Shown: positions 1 to 5,998 of the stretch, piece after piece | Numbering within the stretch: position 1 is the stretch's first letter | How the letters are laid out: every line of letters begins with the position of its first letter | From: Desulfobacterales bacterium | GTDB taxonomy: Bacteria; Desulfobacterota; Dissulfuribacteria; Dissulfuribacterales; JAMONC01 | Assembly (NCBI GenBank): GCA_027066725.1 | Contig: JAMONC010000327.1 | Span: 1 to 6,303 of the forward strand | Direction of reading: 5' to 3' | DNA length: 6,303 bases | Made by a program: the position numbers and the translations under genes | The notes under the pieces: model-generated | Databases searched by the model: none | Told to the model about the DNA's origin: nothing | What the model saw: only the letters and a program-made list of their open reading frames with translations

Positions 1-1
1 T

Positions 2-733
2 AAAGATAATCAACTTTATGTTTTAGAGGTAAATCCTCGTGCTTCAAGGACAGTTCCTTTTGTAAGCAAGGCAACAGGTATTCCTTTAGCAAAGCTTGCT
101 ACAAAAGTTATGTTAGGAAAAACATTAAAAGAACTAGGTTTTGAGAAAGAAAAAGAGATATCTCATGTAGCAGTCAAAGAGTCTGTATTCCCTTTTAGAC
201 GTTTTCCTGGAGTTGATACTGTTCTTGGTCCAGAAATGAAGTCAACTGGAGAAGTGATGGGAATTGATACTGATTTTGGAATGGCTTTTGCCAAGAGCCA
301 ACTTTCTGCTGGACAAATTTTACCAAAGTCAGGTACGGCATTTTTAAGTGTAAAAGATTCAGACAAGAGGGCATTAGTAGGGATTGCTAAATCCTTATCT
401 AAGTCAGGATTTAAGATATTAGCAACCAGGGGTACAGCAAGGTATTTATCTGATCAAGGGATTACATGTGATATAGTTTTAAAATATTCAGAAGGACGTC
501 CTAATATAGTTGATCTTATGAAAAATGGAGAGATAAATCTTGTCATAAATACACCAAGTGGACAAAAAACTCGATCAGATTCTTATTGGTTAAGAAGGAC
601 TGCTTTAGATTATGAAATTCCTTATTTTACTACTATCGCAGGAGCAAAAGCTGCTGTAGAGGCTATAAAGGCTTTACAGGAACAAGAATTAAATGTGAAG
701 CCTTTACAGGATTATTATAAAAGTGAAACTTAG
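2..733 (+). CDS. carB: Carbamoyl-phosphate synthase large subunit, C-terminal part (5' end outside window)
   Basis: The frame is open from base 2, so the gene starts before the window; 243 codons of a protein usually about 1,070 residues long are present. CarB makes carbamoyl phosphate from bicarbonate, ATP and ammonia channelled from the glutaminase CarA, for pyrimidine and arginine synthesis. The first visible residues (VLEVNPRASRTVPFVSKATG) are the end of the second ATP-grasp domain, with its metal-binding Glu and Asn. STGEVMGID follows. From about base 335 comes the MGS-like C-terminal allosteric domain (TAFLSVKDSDK, then KILATRGTARYL, and VINTPSG), the family's site for effectors such as UMP and ornithine. 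The in-frame ATG at 110 is internal, since conserved CarB sequence continues upstream of it. The gene ends in TAG, 45 bases before purF. Identification is secure; nothing looks broken. Confidence 0.97.
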   Translation, partial: KDNQLYVLEVNPRASRTVPFVSKATGIPLAKLATKVMLGKTLKELGFEKEKEISHVAVKESVFPFRRFPGVDTVLGPEMKSTGEVMGIDTDFGMAFAKSQLSAGQILPKSGTAFLSVKDSDKRALVGIAKSLSKSGFKILATRGTARYLSDQGITCDIVLKYSEGRPNIVDLMKNGEINLVINTPSGQKTRSDSYWLRRTALDYEIPYFTTIAGAKAAVEAIKALQEQELNVKPLQDYYKSET

Positions 734-749
734 GATAAAATTGGAATTA

Positions 750-765
750 ACCTAAAATTTTGGGT
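750..765 (+). repeat. Short inverted repeat between carB and purF
   Basis: ACCTAAAA (750-757) is followed directly by TTTTGGGT (758-765). The two halves are complementary apart from one G-T pair, giving a loop-less 16-base dyad. As RNA it would be a small weak hairpin ending just before the purF ribosome binding site. No U-run follows, so it is not an intrinsic terminator. It could be an operator or translation-modulating hairpin, or chance in AT-rich DNA. Confidence 0.35.
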
Positions 766-770
766 AAGGG
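766..770 (+). promoter_or_regulatory. Ribosome binding site for purF supporting its GTG start
   Basis: AAGGG lies 8 bases before the GTG at 779. No ATG is available near the N-terminus before the conserved CGVFGVYG motif, so this modest SD together with GTG fixes the start. Confidence 0.6.
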
Positions 771-778
771 CCTGGGAA

Positions 779-2182
779 GTGATCATCTTAAATAGCCAAC
801 GACCTAAAGAGTTTTGTGGAGTTTTTGGGGTTTATGGGCATAGTGAAGCTGCCAAACTCACTTATTTTGGTCTTTATGCTCTTCAACATAGAGGACAAGA
901 AAGTGCTGGCATAGTGTCTTCCAATGGTAAATGTGTATATGAGCATAAGGCCATGGGGCTTGTATCAGAAGTTTTTGATGAAGATATACTTACACGTTTA
1001 AAGGGGCACATGGCAATTGGCCATGTACGTTATTCTACGACTGGTTCCTCTGTTATTCAAAATGCTCAACCGTTTTGTGTAAATCATGCAGGTTCTACGT
1101 TGGCAGTCGCTCATAATGGTAACCTTGTAAATGCTCATAGTATTAGAAAGGAATTAGAAGAAAGTGGGTCTATATTTCAGACCACTATGGATAGTGAAGT
1201 AATTGTTCATCTTCTGGCAAAGGCATCAAAAAAGGGGCTTGATGATGCTATAGTAGAGACTATGGGGACAATAAAGGGTGCTTATTCTGTTTTGATGAGC
1301 ACCCAAGATAAGATATATGCCTTTAGAGATCCTAGAGGTTTTAGACCTCTTTGTATAGGCGAGCTTCATGGTGCTTATGTGATTTCTTCTGAGACATGTG
1401 CTCTGGATTTGATACAGGCAAAATATATAAGAGATGTGGAGCCAGGAGAAGTAATTGTAATTGATGAAAATGGCCTTAGGTCTTTTAAAGGGGCAGAACC
1501 TGAGCAAAGGAGCTTTTGTATATTTGAGTTTATATATTTTGCTCGTCCAGACAGTGATATTTTTGGACAAAATGTATATAGCGTTAGAAAAAATTTAGGG
1601 GTAGCTCTTGCTAAAGAAGCTAATATAGATGCTGATTTTGCTATGCCTTTTCCTGATTCTGGTAATTATGCTGCTATAGGCTTTGCACAAGCTTCTGGTA
1701 TTCCATTAGAATTAGCAGTTATTAGAAATCACTATGTTGGGCGGACCTTTATTCAACCAAGTCAAAGTATGAGAGACTTTAGCGTAAGGGTAAAACTAAA
1801 TCCTGTTAAAAGTATTTTGAAAGGTAAACGAGTTGTAGTAGTAGAAGATTCTATTGTGCGTGGCACAACAAGTAAGACAAGGATCAGAGCGATTAGGGAG
1901 GCAGGAGCAAAAGAGGTAAGCATGGTAGTAAGCTGTCCTCCTATTAGATATCCATGTTTTTATGGAATTGATTTTGCGACTAAAGGGGAACTTATTGCTT
2001 CAACTAAGAGTGTTGAAGAAATAAGGAAATTTTTAGAACTTGATCATCTACATTATTTAAGTAAAGAGGCTATGATAGAGGCGGCTGGCGGGCATCCTGA
2101 TCGTTTTTGTTTAGCATGTTTTACTGGTGAATATCCTATAGCTGTAGAAGATAGAATTGGGAAATACTCTCTTGAATGTTAG
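779..2182 (+). CDS. purF: Amidophosphoribosyltransferase, [4Fe-4S] type with propeptide
   Basis: PurF catalyses the first committed step of purine synthesis: PRPP plus glutamine gives 5-phosphoribosylamine, glutamate and pyrophosphate, in the cytoplasm. The 467-residue product starts at GTG. An N-terminal Ntn-type glutaminase domain has its nucleophile at Cys13 (FCGVFGVYG), so a 12-residue propeptide must be removed, as in Bacillus subtilis PurF. Other glutaminase motifs are LQHRGQESAG (36-44), GHVRYSTTG (81-89) and HNGNLVN (112-118). The C-terminal phosphoribosyltransferase domain has the PRPP loop VVVVEDSIVRGTT (352-364) and YVGRTFIQP (319-327). Cys247, Cys393, Cys444 and Cys447 (FCLAC) match the four cluster ligands of the B. 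subtilis enzyme, so an oxygen-labile Fe-S enzyme is inferred. The stop codon overlaps the kdsD ribosome binding site, implying co-transcription and probably coupled translation. Confidence 0.97.
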   Translation: MIILNSQRPKEFCGVFGVYGHSEAAKLTYFGLYALQHRGQESAGIVSSNGKCVYEHKAMGLVSEVFDEDILTRLKGHMAIGHVRYSTTGSSVIQNAQPFCVNHAGSTLAVAHNGNLVNAHSIRKELEESGSIFQTTMDSEVIVHLLAKASKKGLDDAIVETMGTIKGAYSVLMSTQDKIYAFRDPRGFRPLCIGELHGAYVISSETCALDLIQAKYIRDVEPGEVIVIDENGLRSFKGAEPEQRSFCIFEFIYFARPDSDIFGQNVYSVRKNLGVALAKEANIDADFAMPFPDSGNYAAIGFAQASGIPLELAVIRNHYVGRTFIQPSQSMRDFSVRVKLNPVKSILKGKRVVVVEDSIVRGTTSKTRIRAIREAGAKEVSMVVSCPPIRYPCFYGIDFATKGELIASTKSVEEIRKFLELDHLHYLSKEAMIEAAGGHPDRFCLACFTGEYPIAVEDRIGKYSLEC

Positions 2183-2184
2183 GA
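2180..2184 (+). promoter_or_regulatory. Ribosome binding site deciding the kdsD start
   Basis: TAGGA overlaps the purF TAG stop and sits 5 bases before the ATG at 2190. It supports that ATG over the in-frame TTG at 2157, which has no good SD and would overlap purF. Confidence 0.65.
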
Positions 2185-2189
2185 TCATT

Positions 2190-3179
2190 ATGGATGAAAA
2201 AGAGAAATCTATTTTAAATGAAGCTAAAAAGGTTATTGATATTGAAATAGAAGGTCTAGAGCAGGTAAGAGCCCAGCTTGATGAAAATTTTGTTCGTGCA
2301 GTAGAGCTTATTTTAAAGGCTAAAGGCAGAGTAGTTGTAACTGGTATTGGTAAGTCTGGACTTATTGGTAGAAAGATTGCTGCAACAATGGCAAGCACAG
2401 GGACTCCTGCTATGTTTTTACATCCTGTTGAGGCAATGCATGGTGACCTTGGCATGGTAGGTAAAGATGATGTTGTAATTGCTATTTCAAATAGTGGAGA
2501 GACACATGAGTTAAATGCATTAGTACCTGCTTTTAAACAAAGGGGTATTCCAATTATTGCATTGACAGGTAATGTTAATTCAACCCTTGCTAGAAATAGT
2601 AATATTACTATAAATTCTAGGGTAAATCGTGAAGCATGTGCTCTTGGACTTGCTCCTACTGCTAGTACTACTGCTGCATTAGCTTTGGGGGATGCGCTTT
2701 CTATTGTACTTCTTGAGGAGAGAAAGTTTAAAGAGGAAGATTTCAGAAAATATCATCCTGGCGGAACGTTAGGAGAAAGACTTAAGGTAGAAGTAAGACA
2801 AGTGATGTTAACAGGAGATGCACTCCCTTTAACTAGATTAGGAGTAGCTGTTTCTGATGCCCTTACTGAAATGAATAAAAAGCGTTTAGGGGCGATTTTG
2901 GTATTAGATGGAGAGGAGTCTTTAGTTGGAATTGTAACAGATGGTGATTTAAGACGGGCTATTGTGCAGGGGATTAACATAAATAAATCAAAGATTGAGG
3001 AAGTAATGACTAAAGACCCTAAGACTGTTGAGCCAGATGCAATGGCAGCAAAGGCTCTTGAAATTATGGAGGAGCATTTAATAACTGTATTACCTGTAGT
3101 AGATAATCAAGGGCATCTAGTTGGTATTGTTCACTTACATGATTTATTGGGGAAGGGAGAGTTTAAATTTGTTGTTTAA
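2190..3179 (+). CDS. kdsD: D-arabinose 5-phosphate isomerase (KdsD/KpsF/GutQ family)
   Basis: This enzyme interconverts ribulose 5-phosphate and arabinose 5-phosphate, the first step toward Kdo, the inner-core sugar of lipopolysaccharide. From the ATG at 2190 it is 329 residues, close to the E. coli KdsD length. Residues 1-200 form the SIS sugar-isomerase domain: [14 protein letters not shown] (51-64), [12 protein letters not shown] (78-89), SNSGET (100-105), [11 protein letters not shown] (147-157) and [12 protein letters not shown] (188-199). Lys55, His84, Glu107, Glu148 and His189 all sit at a constant offset of 4 from the catalytic residues I recall for E. coli KdsD (59, 88, 111, 152, 193). 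Two CBS domains follow at about 203-262 and 271-325, ending [12 protein letters not shown] and GIVHLHDLL. The frame extends upstream to a TTG at 2157, but the ATG has the better ribosome site and avoids overlap with purF. A regulatory paralogue (KpsF, GutQ) cannot be excluded by sequence, but this housekeeping context favours KdsD. Confidence 0.93.
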   Translation: MDEKEKSILNEAKKVIDIEIEGLEQVRAQLDENFVRAVELILKAKGRVVVTGIGKSGLIGRKIAATMASTGTPAMFLHPVEAMHGDLGMVGKDDVVIAISNSGETHELNALVPAFKQRGIPIIALTGNVNSTLARNSNITINSRVNREACALGLAPTASTTAALALGDALSIVLLEERKFKEEDFRKYHPGGTLGERLKVEVRQVMLTGDALPLTRLGVAVSDALTEMNKKRLGAILVLDGEESLVGIVTDGDLRRAIVQGININKSKIEEVMTKDPKTVEPDAMAAKALEIMEEHLITVLPVVDNQGHLVGIVHLHDLLGKGEFKFVV

Positions 3180-3196
3180 TTGACAAAGGGGGAGCT

Positions 3197-3598
3197 ATGG
3201 CTAAAGGATTGAATAAAGTAATGCTTATAGGTAGGCTTGGAGCAGACCCAGAGATACGATATACTGCATCAGGTACTGCAGTTGTAAATCTTAGAATTGC
3301 TACAGATTCACCTGTGAAAAGAGGAGATAATTGGGAGAGTGAAACAGAGTGGCATAGAGTAGTTGCCTGGGATAGGCTTGCAGAGTTTTGTGGAGAATAT
3401 CTCTCAAAGGGTAGGCTTGTTTATATAGAAGGAAGATTAAGAACAAGGAGTTGGGAAGATCAAGACGGTAACAAACGTTGGACCACTGAGATAGTAGCTC
3501 GTGATATCCAAGCTCTTGATTCTAAGGGTGGTAGAGAGGACTCAGATACAGAGCTTGAGCCACCTGAGCCTCCTATTGAAGATGATGTACCATTTTAA
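3197..3598 (+). CDS. ssb: Single-stranded DNA-binding protein
   Basis: SSB coats single-stranded DNA during replication, repair and recombination and recruits partners through its C-terminal tip. The 133-residue product starts at ATG 3197 behind a strong SD (AGGGGGAG, 3187-3194). Residues 1-108 are the OB fold, recognisable from [19 protein letters not shown] (5-23), the NLRIAT strand (31-36), [14 protein letters not shown] (51-64), [16 protein letters not shown] (71-86) and the [10 protein letters not shown] strand (96-105). The linker is only about 17 residues and acidic/proline-rich, so the protein is much shorter than E. coli SSB (178). The last residues, IEDDVPF, are the classic acidic tip (DDxPF) that binds partners, so the protein is complete. 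It is probably co-transcribed with kdsD, whose stop lies 17 bases upstream. The next gene is in the same reading frame after a 15-base gap. Confidence 0.97.
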   Translation: MAKGLNKVMLIGRLGADPEIRYTASGTAVVNLRIATDSPVKRGDNWESETEWHRVVAWDRLAEFCGEYLSKGRLVYIEGRLRTRSWEDQDGNKRWTTEIVARDIQALDSKGGREDSDTELEPPEPPIEDDVPF

Positions 3599-3601
3599 CG
3601 T

Positions 3602-3610
3602 TGTTATAAT
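3602..3610 (+). promoter_or_regulatory. Perfect extended -10 element just before the deacetylase start codon
   Basis: TGTTATAAT is an exact match to the extended -10 (TGnTATAAT). It ends 3 bases before the ATG at 3614, so initiation about 7 bases downstream would fall near 3617, within or just after the start codon. No good TTGACA-like -35 sits at the matching distance. It may be fortuitous in AT-rich DNA, or may give an essentially leaderless or internal transcript. Confidence 0.35.
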
Positions 3611-3613
3611 ATA

Positions 3614-4531
3614 ATGAGTATATTAAATGGGCTTTCCATCGATGTTGAAGATTATTTTCAAGTAGAGGCATTCTCTGCTGTTATTGAACCTACCTCTTGG
3701 TCTAAATATCCATTTAGAGCAGAAGAGAATACTAAGAAAATATTAGATATTCTAGATAAGAGTAGTATTAAGGCAACTTTTTTTTGTTTAGGTTGGATTG
3801 CCGAAAAGTCTCCTTCTTTAATTAAAGAAATATCTAAAAGAGGACATGAGGTTGCCTCTCATGGATATATGCATCAACCAATTTACAAACAAGATCCTAC
3901 TACATTTGCCAATGATATTGAAAGATCGAAGAAGCTACTTGAAGATATTTTAGGTAAAAGGATATTGGGCTATAGAGCACCAACCTACTCTATTACAGAA
4001 AAGACCTTGTGGGCAATAGATATATTGATTCAGCAAGGTTTTTTATATGATTCAAGTATATTTCCTATACGTCATGATTTATATGGAATTGTAGATGCTC
4101 CGAGATTTCCTTTTTGGATAGATAAAAAAAGATTGAAAGAAATAAAAAATAATAAGTGGCCAGAGCCTTTTAAAGATTTTAGTATAATAAGCAAATATTT
4201 TTCTAAAGGTGATGGGTTAATAGAATTTCCTATAACAACTTTTAAATTATTTAATATGAATTTCCCTATTGCAGGAGGAGGGTATTTCCGACTACTGCCG
4301 ATTAAGCTAAGTTTATGGGCGCTTTCTAAAATAAATGATAAAGAAACTATGCCTTTTGTGTTTTATATTCATCCGTGGGAATTTGATCCTGAGCAGCCCA
4401 AAATCAGGGGATGTTCATTAAAATCTAAGATAAGACATTATTTAAACCTTAAAAAGACTCAGAAAAGATTTGAAATTTTATTAGAAAGATTTAATTTTGT
4501 TCCTATTTCAAAGGTGTTGGGAATAGACTGA
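3614..4531 (+). CDS. Polysaccharide deacetylase, XrtA/PEP-CTERM-associated type (NodB domain plus DUF3473-like tail)
   Basis: A 305-residue carbohydrate esterase family 4 (NodB) protein, expected to remove N-acetyl groups from an exopolysaccharide or cell-wall glycan. The N-terminus LSIDVEDYFQVEAF (7-20) holds motif 1 with Asp10 and Asp13. SHGYMH (82-87) supplies the metal-binding His83 and His87, and GYRAPTYSI (119-127) is motif 3. The C-terminal part (IAGGGYFRLLP, 219-229; FYIHPWEFDPEQP, 250-262, with His253) is the arrangement I know from deacetylases in exosortase/PEP-CTERM exopolysaccharide loci. There is no signal peptide or membrane segment, so it should be cytoplasmic. The start is forced: an in-frame stop (the ssb TAA) lies 15 bases upstream and motif 1 begins at once. 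No SD is visible. The gene is more AT-rich than its neighbours (13 G+C per 60 bases at both 4141-4200 and 4201-4260). Residues about 168-203 look like an insertion. No exosortase or glycosyltransferase genes are nearby, so the substrate is unknown. Confidence 0.88.
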   Translation: MSILNGLSIDVEDYFQVEAFSAVIEPTSWSKYPFRAEENTKKILDILDKSSIKATFFCLGWIAEKSPSLIKEISKRGHEVASHGYMHQPIYKQDPTTFANDIERSKKLLEDILGKRILGYRAPTYSITEKTLWAIDILIQQGFLYDSSIFPIRHDLYGIVDAPRFPFWIDKKRLKEIKNNKWPEPFKDFSIISKYFSKGDGLIEFPITTFKLFNMNFPIAGGGYFRLLPIKLSLWALSKINDKETMPFVFYIHPWEFDPEQPKIRGCSLKSKIRHYLNLKKTQKRFEILLERFNFVPISKVLGID

Positions 4532-4538
4532 CTTATTT

Positions 4539-4545
4539 AGGAGGT
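4539..4545 (+). promoter_or_regulatory. Strong ribosome binding site for argD at unusually long spacing
   Basis: AGGAGGT is a perfect SD core, but 13 bases separate it from the ATG at 4559, longer than the usual 5-9. The upstream in-frame codons (TTT AAG AAA AAA) offer no alternative start, and the spacer is almost entirely U and A. Confidence 0.7.
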
Positions 4546-4558
4546 TTTTAAGAAAAAA

Positions 4559-5737
4559 ATGGGAACTAGCCTAACAGATCTTGTGGCAAATACATATTCT
4601 AGATTTCCTATAACATTAGTGCGTGGTCAAGGAGCTTATGTATGGGATGATAGAGGTAATAAATACTTAGATTTTGTAGCTGGCATAGCGGTATGTAGTT
4701 TAGGACACTGTCATCCAGAGATTTCAAAGGTGCTTTGTGAGCAAGCAAATCGATTAATTCATGTATCAAATCTTTTTTGGATGGAGCCTCAACTAAAGCT
4801 TGCAGAGTTATTGGTAAAACATAGTTTTGCTGATCAAGTATTTTTCTGTAATTCAGGTGCAGAGTCTGTTGAGGCCGCAATTAAACTTGCAAGAAGATAT
4901 GGACATAATAAGAAAGGACCAGAATGTTATGAGATAATATGTCTTAAGGGTTCTTTCCATGGTAGGACGCTTGCTACCGTTAGTGCTACAGGACAAGATA
5001 TATTTAAGAAAGGTTTTGAACCATTAGTGCCTGGTTTTTTGCATATTCCTCCTAACGATATTGATTCTCTTAGATTGGCATTTAGTAGAAGAACTGCTGG
5101 TATATTAATAGAGCCTATACAAGGAGAAGGAGGGGTCCGTCTGATAAGTGATGAATTTCTACAGGAAGCAAGATCTCTCTGTGATAAATTTGAAGCTCTT
5201 TTAATGTTTGATGAAGTCCAAGTTGGTATGGGGCGTACAGGAACATTATTTGCTTATGAACAGACCCCTGTAGTACCTGATGTAATGTGTTTAGCAAAGG
5301 CTTTAGGAAATGGGGTTCCAATAGGTGCAATGTTAGCTAAGAAGGATGCAATGAAATATTTTAGTCCGGGTTCTCATGCCTCTACTTTTGGGGGGAACCC
5401 ATTGGCATGTAGCGTTGCAGCTAAGGTCATAGAGATTATTAGCCAGCCAGTTTTTTTAAAAGCAGTAAAAGAAAAGGGTGAATATTTAAATAAGGGGCTT
5501 TTTTGTCTTAAAGAAAAATTCCCCCAAAAGATAAAGGAAGTAAGAGGCAGAGGATTAATTCAAGCTATAGAATTCTATCATGATGTACCAGATATTACTA
5601 AGATGTTAATGGAACAAGGTGTATTAGTAATATTATCACATGGTAAAATAGTTCGAATGGTTCCTCCGTTAATTATTAGTAAGGAAGAAATCGATAAGTT
5701 GCTTAAGGTGCTAGAAAGAACAATAAATAGTATTTAA
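4559..5737 (+). CDS. argD: Acetylornithine aminotransferase (class III PLP aminotransferase)
   Basis: ArgD transfers an amino group from glutamate to N-acetylglutamate semialdehyde, giving N-acetylornithine in arginine synthesis; in many bacteria it also serves lysine synthesis as the DapC activity. The 392-residue length is typical. Fold-type I features are in order: YVWDDRGNKYLDFVAGIAV (27-45), the phosphate-binding NSGAESVEAAIKLAR (98-112), GSFHGRT (131-137) with Phe133 stacking on the cofactor, IEPIQGEGG (184-192), FDEVQVGMGRTG (217-228) with Asp218 for the pyridine nitrogen, the Schiff-base Lys247 in CLAKALGNGVPIGAM, and HASTFGGNP (273-281). Val222 replaces the more usual Thr/Cys/Ser after DEVQ. 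No other arg gene adjoins it, although carbamoyl phosphate from CarB feeds the same pathway. Related family members (succinylornithine, ornithine or 4-aminobutyrate aminotransferases) are less likely from length and motifs. The gene is the last before the rRNA operon, and no terminator is visible after it. Confidence 0.93.
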   Translation: MGTSLTDLVANTYSRFPITLVRGQGAYVWDDRGNKYLDFVAGIAVCSLGHCHPEISKVLCEQANRLIHVSNLFWMEPQLKLAELLVKHSFADQVFFCNSGAESVEAAIKLARRYGHNKKGPECYEIICLKGSFHGRTLATVSATGQDIFKKGFEPLVPGFLHIPPNDIDSLRLAFSRRTAGILIEPIQGEGGVRLISDEFLQEARSLCDKFEALLMFDEVQVGMGRTGTLFAYEQTPVVPDVMCLAKALGNGVPIGAMLAKKDAMKYFSPGSHASTFGGNPLACSVAAKVIEIISQPVFLKAVKEKGEYLNKGLFCLKEKFPQKIKEVRGRGLIQAIEFYHDVPDITKMLMEQGVLVILSHGKIVRMVPPLIISKEEIDKLLKVLERTINSI

Positions 5738-5851
5738 TTAATTTTAATTTTTTAAAAATATGATATGTTAATTAACCTTCCAAAATTATGTATTAAAATA
5801 AAAACTTTGAATTATTTTTGGCTGAAAATAAAAGAAAATTAAAAAATACAC
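5738..5851 (+). other. AT-rich intergenic stretch after argD, no gene seen
   Basis: The stretch is nearly all A and T, with runs of both. It contains no ORF with a ribosome site, no tRNA and no GC-rich hairpin followed by a U-run, so argD has no recognisable intrinsic terminator. TTAATTAA occurs twice (5734-5741, overlapping the argD stop, and 5768-5775, within the perfect palindrome GTTAATTAAC). Phased A/T tracts suggest curved DNA upstream of the rRNA promoters. Confidence 0.6.
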
Positions 5852-5882
5852 TTGAAATCTGTTGGCTAACCGGCTATATATT
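5852..5882 (+). promoter_or_regulatory. Weak candidate for a third, upstream rRNA promoter
   Basis: TTGAAA (5852-5857) is followed after 17 bases by TATATA (5875-5880), or after 19 bases by TATATT (5877-5882). The next bases, TCGAGCCTG, form a GC-rich discriminator of the kind found at stringently controlled rRNA promoters. The -10 match and spacing are imperfect. The same bases belong to a possible folded element, so this is one of two readings. Confidence 0.35.
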
Positions 5883-5911
5883 TCGAGCCTGCTTACAGGA
5901 CAGATAAAAGA

Positions 5912-5929
5912 TTGTTCTTTTTGTTCTTT
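5912..5929 (+). repeat. Tandem TTGTTCTTT repeat with a boxA-like second copy
   Basis: TTGTTCTTT occurs twice head to tail (5912-5920 and 5921-5929). Read with the A-run that follows, TGTTCTTTAAAA (5922-5933) matches the E. coli rRNA boxA TGCTCTTTAACA at 10 of 12 positions. It lies upstream of both good promoters, so it would matter only to transcripts starting further upstream or reading through from argD. Confidence 0.5.
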
Positions 5930-5991
5930 AAAAAAATTTTTTAGAATCTTTTAAAAACTATCTTGACAAAAGAAGTATATTGATTAATAAT
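5930..5991 (+). promoter_or_regulatory. rRNA operon promoter P1 with UP-like A/T region
   Basis: TTGACA (5963-5968) is a perfect -35. After a 17-base spacer comes AATAAT (5986-5991), 5 of 6 to the -10 consensus. Bases 5930-5958 are alternating A and T tracts directly upstream of the -35, as in UP elements that bind the RNA polymerase alpha C-terminal domains. The expected start is about 5998-6000. Its position before a 16S gene makes it a probable rRNA promoter. Confidence 0.75.
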
Positions 5992-5998
5992 TAAAAAT

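Noticed and set aside
741..765. TTGGAA with TAAAAT as a promoter before purF
   Set aside because: The spacer between the two hexamers is only about 6 bases, far from the 16-18 needed.
1226..1570. 114-codon minus-strand ORF within purF
   Set aside because: It is a shadow of purF: no ribosome site, no recognisable domain, and the + strand frame is a fully conserved enzyme.
2157..2189. TTG start at 2157 adding 11 residues to KdsD
   Set aside because: It overlaps purF, lacks a good ribosome site and gives residues unlike a KdsD N-terminus; the ATG at 2190 has AGGA at 5-base spacing and gives the usual length.
2111..2455. 114-codon minus-strand ORF across the purF-kdsD junction
   Set aside because: It is opposite two well-conserved genes, with low-complexity Ser/Ile/Phe-rich translation and no supporting signals.
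4608..4880. Minus-strand ORF within argD
   Set aside because: It is a shadow frame of a conserved PLP enzyme; the Leu/His-rich translation has no family resemblance.
5734..5776. Paired TTAATTAA motifs as an attachment site or mobile-element end
   Set aside because: They are 8-base palindromes of only A and T in very AT-rich DNA, with no element, duplication or integrase gene between or beside them.
5924..5946. AT-only dyad TTCTTT...TTAGAA as an argD terminator
   Set aside because: The arms are almost pure A/T with internal mismatches, there is no GC stem and no proper U-run, and it lies nearly 200 bases past argD. It reads better as the UP-like region of P1.
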